A stretch of 64,000 bases of DNA from Sphingobacterium sp. (GTDB lineage Bacteria > Bacteroidota > Bacteroidia > Sphingobacteriales > Sphingobacteriaceae). The stretch lies in assembly GCA_029239355.1 (NCBI GenBank), contig JAQZAZ010000006.1, forward strand, positions 1 through 64,000, given 5' to 3'. Of this stretch, positions 51,272 to 60,678 are shown one piece after another. How positions within the stretch are numbered: the first letter of the stretch is position 1; every line of letters begins with the position of its first letter. The translations under genes and the position numbers were made by a program. A model generated the notes under the pieces. It was not told the origin of the DNA, made no database searches, and was given only the letters and a program-made list of their open reading frames with translations.

Positions 51272-54200
51272 ATGAATAATTTATTTTATTCAAAAGGGAT
51301 CTTTTGTCCCATTGACAAAGGGAAAACTTTGAACCAATTATTAAAAATGAAACTGACAGGAATCTTATTAGCGACATCCATGATGGGCGCCTACGCTTCA
51401 AGCTCCGCTCAGATTACTTTACATGCTCAAAATACCAAGATTGAAACTGTCCTGGAGAGCATTACCAAACAAACTGGTATACATTTTATTTTTAAAGAGG
51501 GATTGCTTAGAAACGAAAAAGCAACTGTAGAAATCACGGATGTATCCCTCGATAAGGCCTTGGATAAAATTTTCGAAAGCAGTGCCTTCTATTACATGTT
51601 ACATCGGGGGACTGTTGTCATCAAGCGCAAAAATGAGGATACTTCTATTCTCGACCAAAGTACAGCCAGCATAGCATATCTGCAGCAACAAGTTGTAAAA
51701 GGAAAAGTTCATGATACCAAGGGAAATTTGTTGAGCTCAGTCAGTATCCTACTAAAAGGCTCCAATATAGGAACTTCCACGAATGCTAAGGGAGAATTTC
51801 AACTGACACTTCCGGATGGCAAAAAAGGAACATTGATGTTTAGTGCAGTCGGATTCAAACAGCTTGAAATCCCCATTAACAATAAATCTGAAATGAATGT
51901 CATCATGGATACCGATGAAGTGGGACTTGATGAAGTTGTGGTGGTAGGCTTCTCCGAAGTAGACAAAAAGCATATTGCATCATCCGTATCGCAAATGGAT
52001 ATGGAGAAAATAAAAAATCGTCCGATTTTTAAAATGCAGGATGCTTTTTCAGGAACCATCCCCGGAGTAACGATGATGCGCGGAAACAGTATGCCGGGAA
52101 GTGTTCCGGGCACAATTTCTATTCGCGGAATCAGTACTTTACAAAATGCAGACCCCTTGGTCATCGTCGATGGAATGGAACAGAGCATCCATGATATCGA
52201 TCCAAATCAAGTTAAAAGCATTACCGTTTTAAAAGATGCCGCCTCAGCTTCCATGTATGGTTCTCGTGGCGCAAATGGTGTTATCATCATCGAAACAGAA
52301 CGGGGACAGACTGGGCAGTTTAAAGTGGTCACCAACAATTGGTTTGCAGTCAACAAGCCTATCGACCTCCCAAAATTTGTTGGTGCCGTCGATTTTATGA
52401 AATTACGCAATGAGACATTAATCCAACAGGGGCAGCCAGCTATCTATCCGGAAGAGACAATCACCAAGTACGCCTCCGGAGAATTAAAGGAAGTCAATTG
52501 GCTCGATCAAGTAATGGAAAGGACATCGACAGCAATCAACAATAATGCGAGTATATCCGGCGGTGGTGGTGTGGGTACTTTTAATTTAATGCTCGGCCAT
52601 ATAAAAGAAAATGGCCTCAATAAGATTGAAGGTACTCAAAAGTTTTCAGCCCGCTTCAATACGAATATCAACATTGCAGATAAATTTGTATTAATGGCCG
52701 ACTTCTATGCACACCGCTTACAGGTAGATCGTTTATTAGCAAACGATGATGGACACGGCCTTTATAAACAAGCATGGCGATTGAACCCAACACAACAAAT
52801 TTTTTATGATTCTGATCTCCCTGAACACTATATTCTACATAACAATATCAACCCAGTTGCCTCTATAAAACACGGTGGCACAAAAAATAATATGTATGAT
52901 CGTAGCACCATCAATCTACGTCCCAAATATAACATCAACAGCAACCTCAATATCGAAGGAAATGTGTCATACATGATAAACAAGTCAGCCAATAAACAGA
53001 AAAGATTGACCTATAAGTTTTTTGATGAAAATGGTGCTCCAGCAGCAATTTGGGGAAATGATGTCAATGCTTCACAGGGTGTTAGTGAAAGTCAGCTCAC
53101 TGCACGGATGCTGGTTAACTTCAACAAAGAGCTCCGCCAAAACAAAGACAAGATCTATCTGACTGCAGGATCAGAAGTCATGAATTATACCTACACTGAT
53201 TTTAGAGAAATCAGCAAAGCTTCCTTTTTCGGTAAACTAAATTATTCCTTCGACAACCGTTATGTTCTGGAATTAACCGGACGCTCAGATGGAAGTAGCA
53301 AGTTTGCTCCTGGTCATCGCTGGGGATTTTTCCCTTCGGGAGCTTTCGCATGGAACTTGCATAACGAACATTTTTTCAAACCTATTCTCGAGTCGGGAAC
53401 GGTTAATAACATTAAAGTACGGGCATCATATGGACTTATCGGAAACGAAAATGTAGCTCCATACCTCTGGCAGGAATCTGTAAACACCTGGGGTTGGACA
53501 ATACGTGTTCCCAATCCAAACTTTTCTTGGGAAAAACAGAAGCAATGGAACTTAGGTTTAGATGTCAATGCATTTAAAAATAGACTCTCCTTTACTGCTG
53601 AACTATACCATAAAAATTCATACGATCTTATTTATGATCAATTTGCCGTACCTCCACTCACGGGATCAAATAGCCTGGAGTCGGCAGTCAATATAGGTGC
53701 CGTGGAAAATAACGGTTGGGAGTTGTCGGCGAGCTGGTCAGATAAAAAAGATGATTTTTCATATACTATCGGTGGAATGCTTTTCGATAACCGAAATCGA
53801 ATGCTCAAAGCCGGGTATAATGAGAACGATAGACTGATCTTTAAAGGCGATAATAACCGAATTTGGTACAAAGGTGTCCCAATTAACAATTATTATGGTT
53901 TCCAATCTGACGGCTATTTTCAGACACAAGAGGAGGTTGAAGCTACCCCAGCTAAAATGCCCAATTCAAAACCTGGCGATATCCGTTACGTGGATAAAAA
54001 TCAGGATGGTATTATCAACGATGAGGACCGCAGTTACCTAGCAGATCCCCTTCCCCACTATAATTATGCAATTAATGTGGACTTTCGATACAAAGGTTGG
54101 GATTTTTCAGCATTAGGTCAGGGAATCGGAAAGCGCACGGGACGCTTGATTGGCCAAGAAGCCTATCCGGTGTATGTCGACGGAAACAGCAATGACCTTG

Positions 54201-54556
54201 GAGCACCCCGCGTTGAATATGTGGCAAACCATTGGAGTCCTGACAATCCGAACAGCCGTTTTCCACGTCTTTGGACGGGACCGAGTCCCAATACTTTACT
54301 CAGTGATGTTTGGCTTAGCAATGCCGCTTTTTTCCGCGTCAAATCCCTTCAGCTTGGTTATACTTTTCCTAAAATCGGTAAAAGCATCAAAAATTTTAGA
54401 ATATATGTTAATGCACAGGATGTATTCACTTTTACGAAATGGGAAGGTTTGGATCCCGAGCGTATTGATGTAGATAGTCCTGGTACAAATGACGGGAACG
54501 GAAATTATCCGCGTATGGCAACCTACAGTGTTGGACTGAGCGCAAGTATTTTTTAA
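51272..54556 (+). CDS. susC-like: SusC-type TonB-dependent transporter with STN domain (second locus)
   Basis: A 1094-aa protein. The signal region is at about 26-47 (MKLTGILLATSMMGAYASSS), so the start could be 51272 or the ATG at 51347. STN domain about 48-115 (IETVLESITKQTGIHFIFKE), carboxypeptidase-like domain about 133-215 (LLSSVSILLKGSNIGTSTNA), TonB plug about 222-340 (VVVVGFSEVDKKHIASSVSQ, ISIRGISTLQNADPLVIVDG, ITVLKDAASASMYGSRGANG), and barrel ending SVGLSASIF. It signals and imports like the first SusC, but the substrate should differ: no glycosidase gene lies in this locus. Confidence 0.95.
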   Translation: MNNLFYSKGIFCPIDKGKTLNQLLKMKLTGILLATSMMGAYASSSAQITLHAQNTKIETVLESITKQTGIHFIFKEGLLRNEKATVEITDVSLDKALDKIFESSAFYYMLHRGTVVIKRKNEDTSILDQSTASIAYLQQQVVKGKVHDTKGNLLSSVSILLKGSNIGTSTNAKGEFQLTLPDGKKGTLMFSAVGFKQLEIPINNKSEMNVIMDTDEVGLDEVVVVGFSEVDKKHIASSVSQMDMEKIKNRPIFKMQDAFSGTIPGVTMMRGNSMPGSVPGTISIRGISTLQNADPLVIVDGMEQSIHDIDPNQVKSITVLKDAASASMYGSRGANGVIIIETERGQTGQFKVVTNNWFAVNKPIDLPKFVGAVDFMKLRNETLIQQGQPAIYPEETITKYASGELKEVNWLDQVMERTSTAINNNASISGGGGVGTFNLMLGHIKENGLNKIEGTQKFSARFNTNINIADKFVLMADFYAHRLQVDRLLANDDGHGLYKQAWRLNPTQQIFYDSDLPEHYILHNNINPVASIKHGGTKNNMYDRSTINLRPKYNINSNLNIEGNVSYMINKSANKQKRLTYKFFDENGAPAAIWGNDVNASQGVSESQLTARMLVNFNKELRQNKDKIYLTAGSEVMNYTYTDFREISKASFFGKLNYSFDNRYVLELTGRSDGSSKFAPGHRWGFFPSGAFAWNLHNEHFFKPILESGTVNNIKVRASYGLIGNENVAPYLWQESVNTWGWTIRVPNPNFSWEKQKQWNLGLDVNAFKNRLSFTAELYHKNSYDLIYDQFAVPPLTGSNSLESAVNIGAVENNGWELSASWSDKKDDFSYTIGGMLFDNRNRMLKAGYNENDRLIFKGDNNRIWYKGVPINNYYGFQSDGYFQTQEEVEATPAKMPNSKPGDIRYVDKNQDGIINDEDRSYLADPLPHYNYAINVDFRYKGWDFSALGQGIGKRTGRLIGQEAYPVYVDGNSNDLGAPRVEYVANHWSPDNPNSRFPRLWTGPSPNTLLSDVWLSNAAFFRVKSLQLGYTFPKIGKSIKNFRIYVNAQDVFTFTKWEGLDPERIDVDSPGTNDGNGNYPRMATYSVGLSASIF

Positions 54557-54560
54557 AACT

Positions 54561-56162
54561 ATGCTAATGAAAAAGAAAATTTTAACCTTGATAATTACGC
54601 TGGCAACTTTGAGTAGCTGCGAAAAATTTCTCGATAAACGAGATCCTACCGCAACATCTTTTGACGAGTTTTTCAACACAGAAGAAGATTTACGCCGGGT
54701 GGTCTACAGTAGTTATTTGGATGTATTTATGGGCCCTGGTGAACGCCGCTTACTCTTTTACATGTTAGATGGTCGAACCGATAACGCCTATGCTAGGATA
54801 GAGACAGACCATCATATGATCGTTGCCAACGGTAATATGACGAGCAATGCACGTTTGGCCGAGTATTACTGGACACTTTATAATAAACACATTGGTCGGA
54901 TCAACACTTATCTAGCAAATATTGACATTCCCTATGTAGAAAATGAATCGATACGACAAAAATACAAAGCTATCTTAGAGGCACTGCGTATCTGGCATTA
55001 TTTCAGAATTACTGAGCTCTGGGGGGATGTACCGTTTGTACTGGTCCCTGTCACGCTGGAAGAAGCAATACCTCCAGTAACGCCTAAAGCTGAAATACTG
55101 GATAAACTATTTGAAATGAGCCAAGATGTAGCGAACAGACTTCCGGAAAACGAAGGCACAACAAATGCCTATATGTTCAACAAATACTCCTTCAAAACTT
55201 TGGTCATGCGGTATGCGCTCTATAATGGCCGTTATGATCTAGCCGCAACCCTTGCGAAGGAAATAATGGATAGTGGCAAGTATCAACTCCATCCCCAATA
55301 TGCAAACCTATTCAATTATCAGGCGGATAAGACCAATAAGGAGTTTATCATCAAGTTTGACATGGAAAGCCACAATAATTCCGCTACAAATTCCTTTCAG
55401 CATCTCGCACCACAATATAAGACCGGAAATGGGCAATCGTATGTCGTTCCTTTGAAGTCTTTGGTCGATAGTTATTGGACGCTCCAAGGGCGACCTATTG
55501 ATAAATGTCCTTTGCACAATAAACAGGAATATGAGCTCAATCCAAAATTAAATCGGGATCCACGTTACGCCGCTAGCATTTTTGGACAAGATGACCTATT
55601 CAACAAGGAGAAAATAGATATTTATGATTCAAAGAGTCTATTCTATTACCAAAACTTACGAAGCAGCCGATCAGGATATTGGTTTAAAAAGTTTGTCGAT
55701 GAAGCTGATGCATTTCGGACAGGGGGTAACATGCACTTTCCTTTGGCACGCTACGCGGAGGTTTTATTAACCTATGCCGAAGCCAAAATCATGTTGAATA
55801 CTGTAGATGACTTAGCAAAAAGCTGTATCAACCAGATTCGACGACGTGCCGGACTTGACATGAGTGTAGCGGATGTCAATCTAACAATGAAATCTCAACA
55901 AGAATGGATTGATTTAATTCGCAATGAGAGAAGGGTCGAATTTGCCGGTGAGGGACTGCGTTATAATGATATCATACGATGGAAAACAGCAGAAGTGGTC
56001 CTAAATCAACCTGCATTGGGGCATATGCGACAAAGTCAAGATGGGAAATCCGAAATACTTAAAATTGAAGATAGAAAATTCTTAAAACATCAATACCTAT
56101 GGCCTTTCCATGAAAGCAGTTTTCAAGTCGAACCCAACCTGATACAAAACCCAGGATACTAA
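54561..56162 (+). CDS. susD-like: SusD/RagB-family lipoprotein (second locus)
   Basis: A 533-aa lipoprotein, signal ending LATLSSC (Cys20 from the first Met; the ATG two codons on is equally possible). Motifs: FLDKRDPTATSFDEFFNTEE, ALRIWHYFRITELWGDVPFV, 'ARYAEVLLTYAEAKIMLN', 'QIRRRAGLDMSV', RNERRVEFAGEGLRYNDIIR and YLWPFHESSFQVEP with the end NPGY. It starts 4 bp after SusC. Terminators follow. Confidence 0.95.
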   Translation: MLMKKKILTLIITLATLSSCEKFLDKRDPTATSFDEFFNTEEDLRRVVYSSYLDVFMGPGERRLLFYMLDGRTDNAYARIETDHHMIVANGNMTSNARLAEYYWTLYNKHIGRINTYLANIDIPYVENESIRQKYKAILEALRIWHYFRITELWGDVPFVLVPVTLEEAIPPVTPKAEILDKLFEMSQDVANRLPENEGTTNAYMFNKYSFKTLVMRYALYNGRYDLAATLAKEIMDSGKYQLHPQYANLFNYQADKTNKEFIIKFDMESHNNSATNSFQHLAPQYKTGNGQSYVVPLKSLVDSYWTLQGRPIDKCPLHNKQEYELNPKLNRDPRYAASIFGQDDLFNKEKIDIYDSKSLFYYQNLRSSRSGYWFKKFVDEADAFRTGGNMHFPLARYAEVLLTYAEAKIMLNTVDDLAKSCINQIRRRAGLDMSVADVNLTMKSQQEWIDLIRNERRVEFAGEGLRYNDIIRWKTAEVVLNQPALGHMRQSQDGKSEILKIEDRKFLKHQYLWPFHESSFQVEPNLIQNPGY

Positions 56163-56177
56163 AGACTAAAAATAGTC

Positions 56178-56217
56178 TAGACTATTCTCCGGTGCTAATT
56201 CGGAGAATAGTTTAGCC
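56178..56217 (+). terminator. Terminator-like hairpin after second SusD gene
   Basis: The stem TAGACTATTCTCCG / CGGAGAATAGTTTA (56178-56191 and 56201-56214, one mismatch-like wobble) with a 9-nt loop lies just after the SusD stop. The T-run after it is short. Confidence 0.65.
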
Positions 56218-56312
56218 GGCGCTGAGTTTAGATCTAATTCAATTTCGTAAGATATAGTGAATTAAGCACCTATACCAAATGGTATATTTAAATTCGTAGT
56301 CAGATAAAAAAT

Positions 56313-56340
56313 AAAGCCGCTGCGTTGCTCAGCGGCTTTT
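56313..56340. terminator. Strong terminator hairpin
   Basis: A perfect 10-bp stem AAAGCCGCTG / CAGCGGCTTT (56313-56322 and 56330-56339) with a 7-nt loop, flanked by A and T tracts. It is a second stop for the SusCD transcript or for leftward transcription. Confidence 0.85.
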
Positions 56341-56581
56341 GCATTACTAAAAATTTATTCTTACAAATATTCGTCTCTTCAATTAATTGTCCCTATTTCC
56401 TAAATTCTTTTGATCGATGAAATTATGGTTTAGTCCTGATAATCCTCCATCTTCTGTTTCAAAGGTCTCAAAATCGCTACTTAAATAAGCAAAAGGCAAT
56501 CTAAAATTATTTATATTAGAAGGAAAAAGACAAGCAAGTCATGTTCCTGTTTAAATAATTGGTCAATAGAAAAGATAATGG

Positions 56582-56839
56582 ATGATAAATACATATTTTT
56601 CGGACTTGTTTAACTTTGGATTGAATTACCTGGAAATCTTTAGAATACAAAAACCATGCACAGGGTTATGGAGGCTTGTGCCGAGAATGGCAATCGTAGT
56701 CTTTGATAAATTGGCCGGAGGCCCATTGTTAAAGGAACAAATAATTTCTGGCATGAATGCGGAAGATATCCGTAAAAGCTGGAAGCCTGGCCTTGATAAA
56801 TATAAGCAGATGCGTGAAAAATATTTAATATATCAATAA
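56582..56839 (+). pseudogene. 3' remnant of exo-beta-N-acetylmuramidase NamZ-like (DUF1343) gene
   Basis: The open frame ends 'FDKLAGGPLLKEQIISGMNA', 'EDIRKSWKPGLDKYKQMREK', YLIYQ. That is the closing pattern of DUF1343/NamZ exo-beta-N-acetylmuramidases (~400 aa), in which 'LRxxIxxGxxxEEIRxSWxPxLxxFKxxRxKYLLY' ends the protein. Only about 50 residues of it remain. The upstream 35 codons do not look like the family. The 240 bp before the frame hold no gene. Confidence 0.65.
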
Positions 56840-56998
56840 TTTAGCGCTTGCATGATGACGTTCCATATCTAACAAAAAGCACAATTTAATATATAGCCAG
56901 AAACTAGTGATATCCATTATCTGATTTTTAGAAAAAAAATCATCCTATTTTTTCAGATTGTGAATTACAGGCAACTCAAACTCAGGTAAATCTATCAT

Positions 56999-58357
56999 TT
57001 AGTTAGAAAGAGCCTCTAGTGTGACACAGGTTGTCCAGATACTGAATGCAATGGCCAACAAGAGGCAATACAAAAAAATATCTATGTCCTTTCTGAGTTT
57101 GATCCCAAAAATAATGACGAACATCAATGGACAAACTACGACAAAAATAAAGATACCTGTTGCGAATGCCTCAAATGTATCCTGGTTGTAATTCATGAGC
57201 AATAACATAACCCCAATGTAAAACAGCCAGACGATAAACGGCGCGACAAAGCACAGCAGTAACTTCCAAAATAAACTAAGTTTAAAACGCAAAGGAATAG
57301 CCTTCCGATAATTTCTATATAATAAAAAACATATCCCCCCCATACAAATGACGAGAATTATCAACTGAATATAAATATTAAAAATGGTATCAGAACGGGT
57401 GTTGATATTTGAAGATGACCTTAGTTTATCATGTCTGTACTGTTTAATATGGGTCGCCTCACCATTAACAAATGTCTGTACGACCTTATCGGTACTCATG
57501 CTGTCCCTGACAGTCCAAGTTGAGTCTTCCAGGCCCATCTTATAAAATCCCTCAATGATAACTTTGCCTCCTTTCGTTCTCACGAACCGGCCGTCAAGTC
57601 GCCCACCATTAAATCTTAAAGAATCAATACCCTGCTCGGTATTGACAGTTAGAAAAGTTATTTTTCCGGAAGGGATCAGGCTTGCGCTGTCTGCTATAAG
57701 GTGTAAAATAGCGAGATCAAGATTTTTGACAGATTGGTTTTTATTATAATCATCATTCTTTACAGGCCTATTGATATACAAATAATTTATTTTGACGACA
57801 AGTAAAGAATCTTTATCGTAAAATTCGAGTTCATCGTACGAATTAAGAGATTGAATGCTCGGATCTTTTAATAATACATATTGCGGCTGATCAAAAGATT
57901 GGATATATCTCGGCTGACTGGTGGCACAAAAAGAAAAAATTGCGACAACACTGATAAAGTAGGTACTAAGCCGAGCCGTCAACGCTGAACCGACGGATAG
58001 CTGTAGACTACTTCTTAGGTAGAACCATGCAAACAATATCATGGGTAATGCAATCAGATCAGAAAGATCAACAGTTCTTCCGATACTAAAGTAGGGTTTC
58101 ACAAGTTGAATAATAAGGGAGGAATATTCACTTTTCCAAAAGGCAAATAAGACTGCCGTGGAAATAAAAATCCATAATTTTTGTTTAGGGAAGATAGCGG
58201 ACCAAAAAATAGGAAAAATAAAAAGTCCACTGAAATCAGAAAGCTTCCCGGTAATCATATTGTGAAATGCCGATTTGAGAAAAAAGTCATTCACGATCAA
58301 TACGACAAGAAAAAATAAAAAAAGTGGCGAAACAAGAATCTTTAAGCGTTCATACAT
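56999..58357 (-). CDS. Multi-spanning membrane protein of unknown function
   Basis: A 452-aa protein. The N-terminal third has about four helices with NMITGKLSDFSGLFIFPIFW and GRTVDLSDLIALPMILFAWF, a motif pair I associate with an uncharacterised Bacteroidota membrane family. A soluble, probably periplasmic segment (about 155-315) contains MORN-like phrases (RFVRTKGGKVIIEGFYKMGL, FVNGEATHIKQYRHDK). Three or more C-terminal helices follow (about 328-450). No catalytic motif seen. It stands alone. Confidence 0.6.
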   Translation of the reverse strand: MYERLKILVSPLFLFFLVVLIVNDFFLKSAFHNMITGKLSDFSGLFIFPIFWSAIFPKQKLWIFISTAVLFAFWKSEYSSLIIQLVKPYFSIGRTVDLSDLIALPMILFAWFYLRSSLQLSVGSALTARLSTYFISVVAIFSFCATSQPRYIQSFDQPQYVLLKDPSIQSLNSYDELEFYDKDSLLVVKINYLYINRPVKNDDYNKNQSVKNLDLAILHLIADSASLIPSGKITFLTVNTEQGIDSLRFNGGRLDGRFVRTKGGKVIIEGFYKMGLEDSTWTVRDSMSTDKVVQTFVNGEATHIKQYRHDKLRSSSNINTRSDTIFNIYIQLIILVICMGGICFLLYRNYRKAIPLRFKLSLFWKLLLCFVAPFIVWLFYIGVMLLLMNYNQDTFEAFATGIFIFVVVCPLMFVIIFGIKLRKDIDIFLYCLLLAIAFSIWTTCVTLEALSN

Positions 58358-58985
58358 AATTTATAGTTTACCTTCGGTATTGATACCCATTAATTAAATA
58401 GGTAACCTAATTGAGATTTAGTTGACAGAGGCATTAAGTATCACCTAAAGTAATTGAAATACTTTAAAAATAGTGACAACAGCCCGACAACCACAAAAAG
58501 TAACCGCTCTTCCTGCCTACTCCGGATGCTATCTGCATTCTATCAAGGCTCAAACTTTATTTCTACGAAAATTCGATGAATATCTCCAAATTGGATGTAA
58601 CGGAGAAAGTCAGCGAATTTAATCCTGGAGTAAAGACAAAATATTATAAAGGACATCTTGAATCTATTTCAAATTCTTTGCAAAAGTGGAAAATCCGGAC
58701 GTGTCTTTTGTGGAAGGTTTGATCTATGAAGGAAAGACTAGTATCAATTGGCTGGGTAGAAAACTGGGATTCAATTTAAAAGATAAAGAAATCTATATAC
58801 TGGATTGATACTTCCTCTCTATTGAGCCCATGATTAGTTCCTACTCGTAAAGCTGCAATTTCACAATGCTCATTCGTTAGACCAGGGAATTTCTTGATCA
58901 ATGTCAATCTTTTTTATTGAAATATAACAGAACTTAGCGAATACATCAAACAGAAAAAAATATAAACAGAATTAAAAGGAACGTT
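58358..58985. other. Spacer with decayed gene
   Basis: Holds the frameshifted gene at 58576-58808. The rest is A+T-rich. The GAPDH promoter should lie at about 58880-58985, but I see no clear -7 consensus there. Confidence 0.3.
58576..58808 (+). pseudogene. Frameshifted hypothetical gene
   Basis: The frame from ATG 58576 reads MNISKLDVTEKVSEFNPGVK then TKYYKGHLESISNS and ends at 58722. The reading then continues in another frame as FFAKVENPDVSFVEGLIYEG, KTSINWLGRKLGFNLKDKEI and YILD, stopping at 58808. Both parts look protein-coding, so a single-base deletion near 58675 split one gene. I do not recognise the family. Confidence 0.55.
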
Positions 58986-59969
58986 ATGAAAAAGATAGCA
59001 ATCAATGGATTTGGCCGCATCGGACGAGCCGCTTTAAAAATAATAACAGAAACTGCTGATCTCGAAGTTGTCGGGATCAACGATCCGATGAGCATCGAAA
59101 ACGCTGCTTATCTACTCAAATATGACAGCAATTATGGGAAGTATGAAAAAGATGTAAGCATCGACGGAGATGAGCTTATAGTAAGTGGAAAGGCGATTAA
59201 ATATACGAGCATAAGGGAAATCGAAAACTTAAATTGGAAAGATATTCAAGCTGATATAATCATCGAAAGCACGGGTATTTTCACAAACAAAGCTGATGCT
59301 GAAAAACACTTGGCCTCGGGAGCAAAATTTGTAGTCATTTCGGGTCCGACCAAAGATACCCCTACTGTGGTTCATGGGGTAAATACCGAAGATGGAAAGG
59401 TTTCTGTTTTTTCGTGCGCAAGTTGCACGACCAACAATATCAGTCCGATTATCGAAATATTGGGAAGAAGGCTTGGTATAAAAAAAGCAATTCTGAATAC
59501 TACACACGGTTATACTGCTTCACAGGCTCTTGTAGATGCTCCTTCAAAAAAAGAACCGCGTATGGGAAGGTCTGCCGGTATCAACCTTGCTCCTGCCGCC
59601 ACTGGTGCTGCAATTGCGACTACGAAAGCGCTCCCGCAATACGTCGGAAAGTTTGACGGCATAGCTGTTAGGGTGCCTGTTCCGGTGGGATCCATATCGG
59701 ATATTACATTTGTCGCTGAACGCGCTACTACGGTAGATGAAATAAATCAGATTCTGATTGAAGAATCAAAAACAGATAGGTATAAAAGGATTTTAACTGT
59801 AACGGATGAGCCCTTAGTATCTACCGATATCATCAAAAGTCCGTTTGCAGCGACAGTTGATCTGGAAATGACAAGAGTTGTCGATGGTGATCTTGTGAAA
59901 GTGATGGCCTGGTATGATAATGAATGGGGATTTACCAACCAAATGATCAGACAAATACAATCTATTTAA
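58986..59969 (+). CDS. gap: Glyceraldehyde-3-phosphate dehydrogenase, type I
   Basis: A 327-aa NAD-dependent GAPDH. The Rossmann motif is INGFGRIGRAAL (about 6-17). Active-site Cys147 in SCASCTTN and His174 in NTTHGYTASQ are present, as are 'RSAGINLAPAATGAA' and the C-terminal WYDNEWGFTNQMI. INDP after strand 2 (Asp33 region) fits NAD use. It interconverts glyceraldehyde-3-phosphate and 1,3-bisphosphoglycerate. The genome may have another copy; this one is followed 10 bp later by a PNPOx-fold gene, an unusual neighbour that suggests a paralogue and not the glycolytic operon. Confidence 0.93.
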   Translation: MKKIAINGFGRIGRAALKIITETADLEVVGINDPMSIENAAYLLKYDSNYGKYEKDVSIDGDELIVSGKAIKYTSIREIENLNWKDIQADIIIESTGIFTNKADAEKHLASGAKFVVISGPTKDTPTVVHGVNTEDGKVSVFSCASCTTNNISPIIEILGRRLGIKKAILNTTHGYTASQALVDAPSKKEPRMGRSAGINLAPAATGAAIATTKALPQYVGKFDGIAVRVPVPVGSISDITFVAERATTVDEINQILIEESKTDRYKRILTVTDEPLVSTDIIKSPFAATVDLEMTRVVDGDLVKVMAWYDNEWGFTNQMIRQIQSI

Positions 59970-59979
59970 CGCAATAGCA

Positions 59980-60585
59980 ATGAATTATGCAAATACCGCC
60001 TTCACCGAGGTTATTAAGGCTCTACAGGAACAAAACGGAAGTCGTGCCGCCTACGACCGGATGGAAAAGTTCAGTTATGTCGATGGCTTGACAGAAACAG
60101 AAAAGAACTTTATCAGTGGAATGGACAGTTTCTACATGGCTTCGTTCGGAGAAAACGGATTTCCATACATTCAACACCGTGGCGGAGCAAAAGGATTTAT
60201 TAAAGTCATTAATAAAGATACCATCGGGATCATTGACTTTAGAGGCAACAAACAATATATTTCGGTTGGTAATGTCTCTACGAATCCAAAGGTTTCATTA
60301 ATTATGGTATCTTACCCTAATCGTGCACGATTAAAGATCTATGCCGAAGCTGAGATCGTGGAGATTAACGAAGATCCAGGATTATACGATTATCTAATCC
60401 CCGAGGACTATCAATTTAAAGCAGAGCGAATGATATTATTTCATATTAAAGCTTACGATTGGAACTGTCCTCAACATATTACTCCCCGGTACACCGAAAC
60501 TGAAATCACCGAAATAATAGCCTCCAAATTGCAATATATTGAGAAGTTAGAACAGGAACTTTCAGCGCTACGCTCAAAAACTTGA
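59980..60585 (+). CDS. Pyridoxamine 5'-phosphate oxidase-fold flavoprotein
   Basis: A 201-aa PNPOx-like split-barrel protein: MDSFYMASFGENGFPYIQHR then GGAKGFIKVINKDTIGIIDF, 'RGNKQYISVGNVSTNPKVSL' and 'YPNRARLKIYAEAEIVE'. This is the FMN/F420-binding pattern of general stress or PNPOx-related oxidoreductases, not of the vitamin B6 enzyme itself. The C-terminus is a coiled-coil-like helix (about 180-200). It starts 10 bp after GAPDH, so the two are an operon, ended by the terminator at 60622. Confidence 0.88.
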   Translation: MNYANTAFTEVIKALQEQNGSRAAYDRMEKFSYVDGLTETEKNFISGMDSFYMASFGENGFPYIQHRGGAKGFIKVINKDTIGIIDFRGNKQYISVGNVSTNPKVSLIMVSYPNRARLKIYAEAEIVEINEDPGLYDYLIPEDYQFKAERMILFHIKAYDWNCPQHITPRYTETEITEIIASKLQYIEKLEQELSALRSKT

Positions 60586-60621
60586 TCCATATATTTCCTG
60601 CAGCGGTTAAAAAGCTGAATG

Positions 60622-60660
60622 GAAAAGACCTTCCAATAATTTGGGAGGTCTTTTCTTTTA
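60622..60660 (+). terminator. Terminator after GAPDH-PNPOx operon
   Basis: The stem GAAAAGACCTTCC / GGGAGGTCTTTTC (60622-60634 and 60643-60655, one wobble) with an 8-nt loop is followed by TTTTA. It lies 37 bp after the operon's last stop. Confidence 0.85.
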
Positions 60661-60667
60661 TATTTAA

Positions 60668-60675
60668 TATCTTTG
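60668..60675 (+). promoter_or_regulatory. Candidate -7 element next to SelO start
   Basis: TATCTTTG matches TAnnTTTG exactly and ends 3 bp before the ATG at 60679, so transcription would start at or inside the start codon. A TTTG at 60640-60643 is a weak -33 candidate with a spacing longer than usual. Confidence 0.4.
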
Positions 60676-60678
60676 GGT

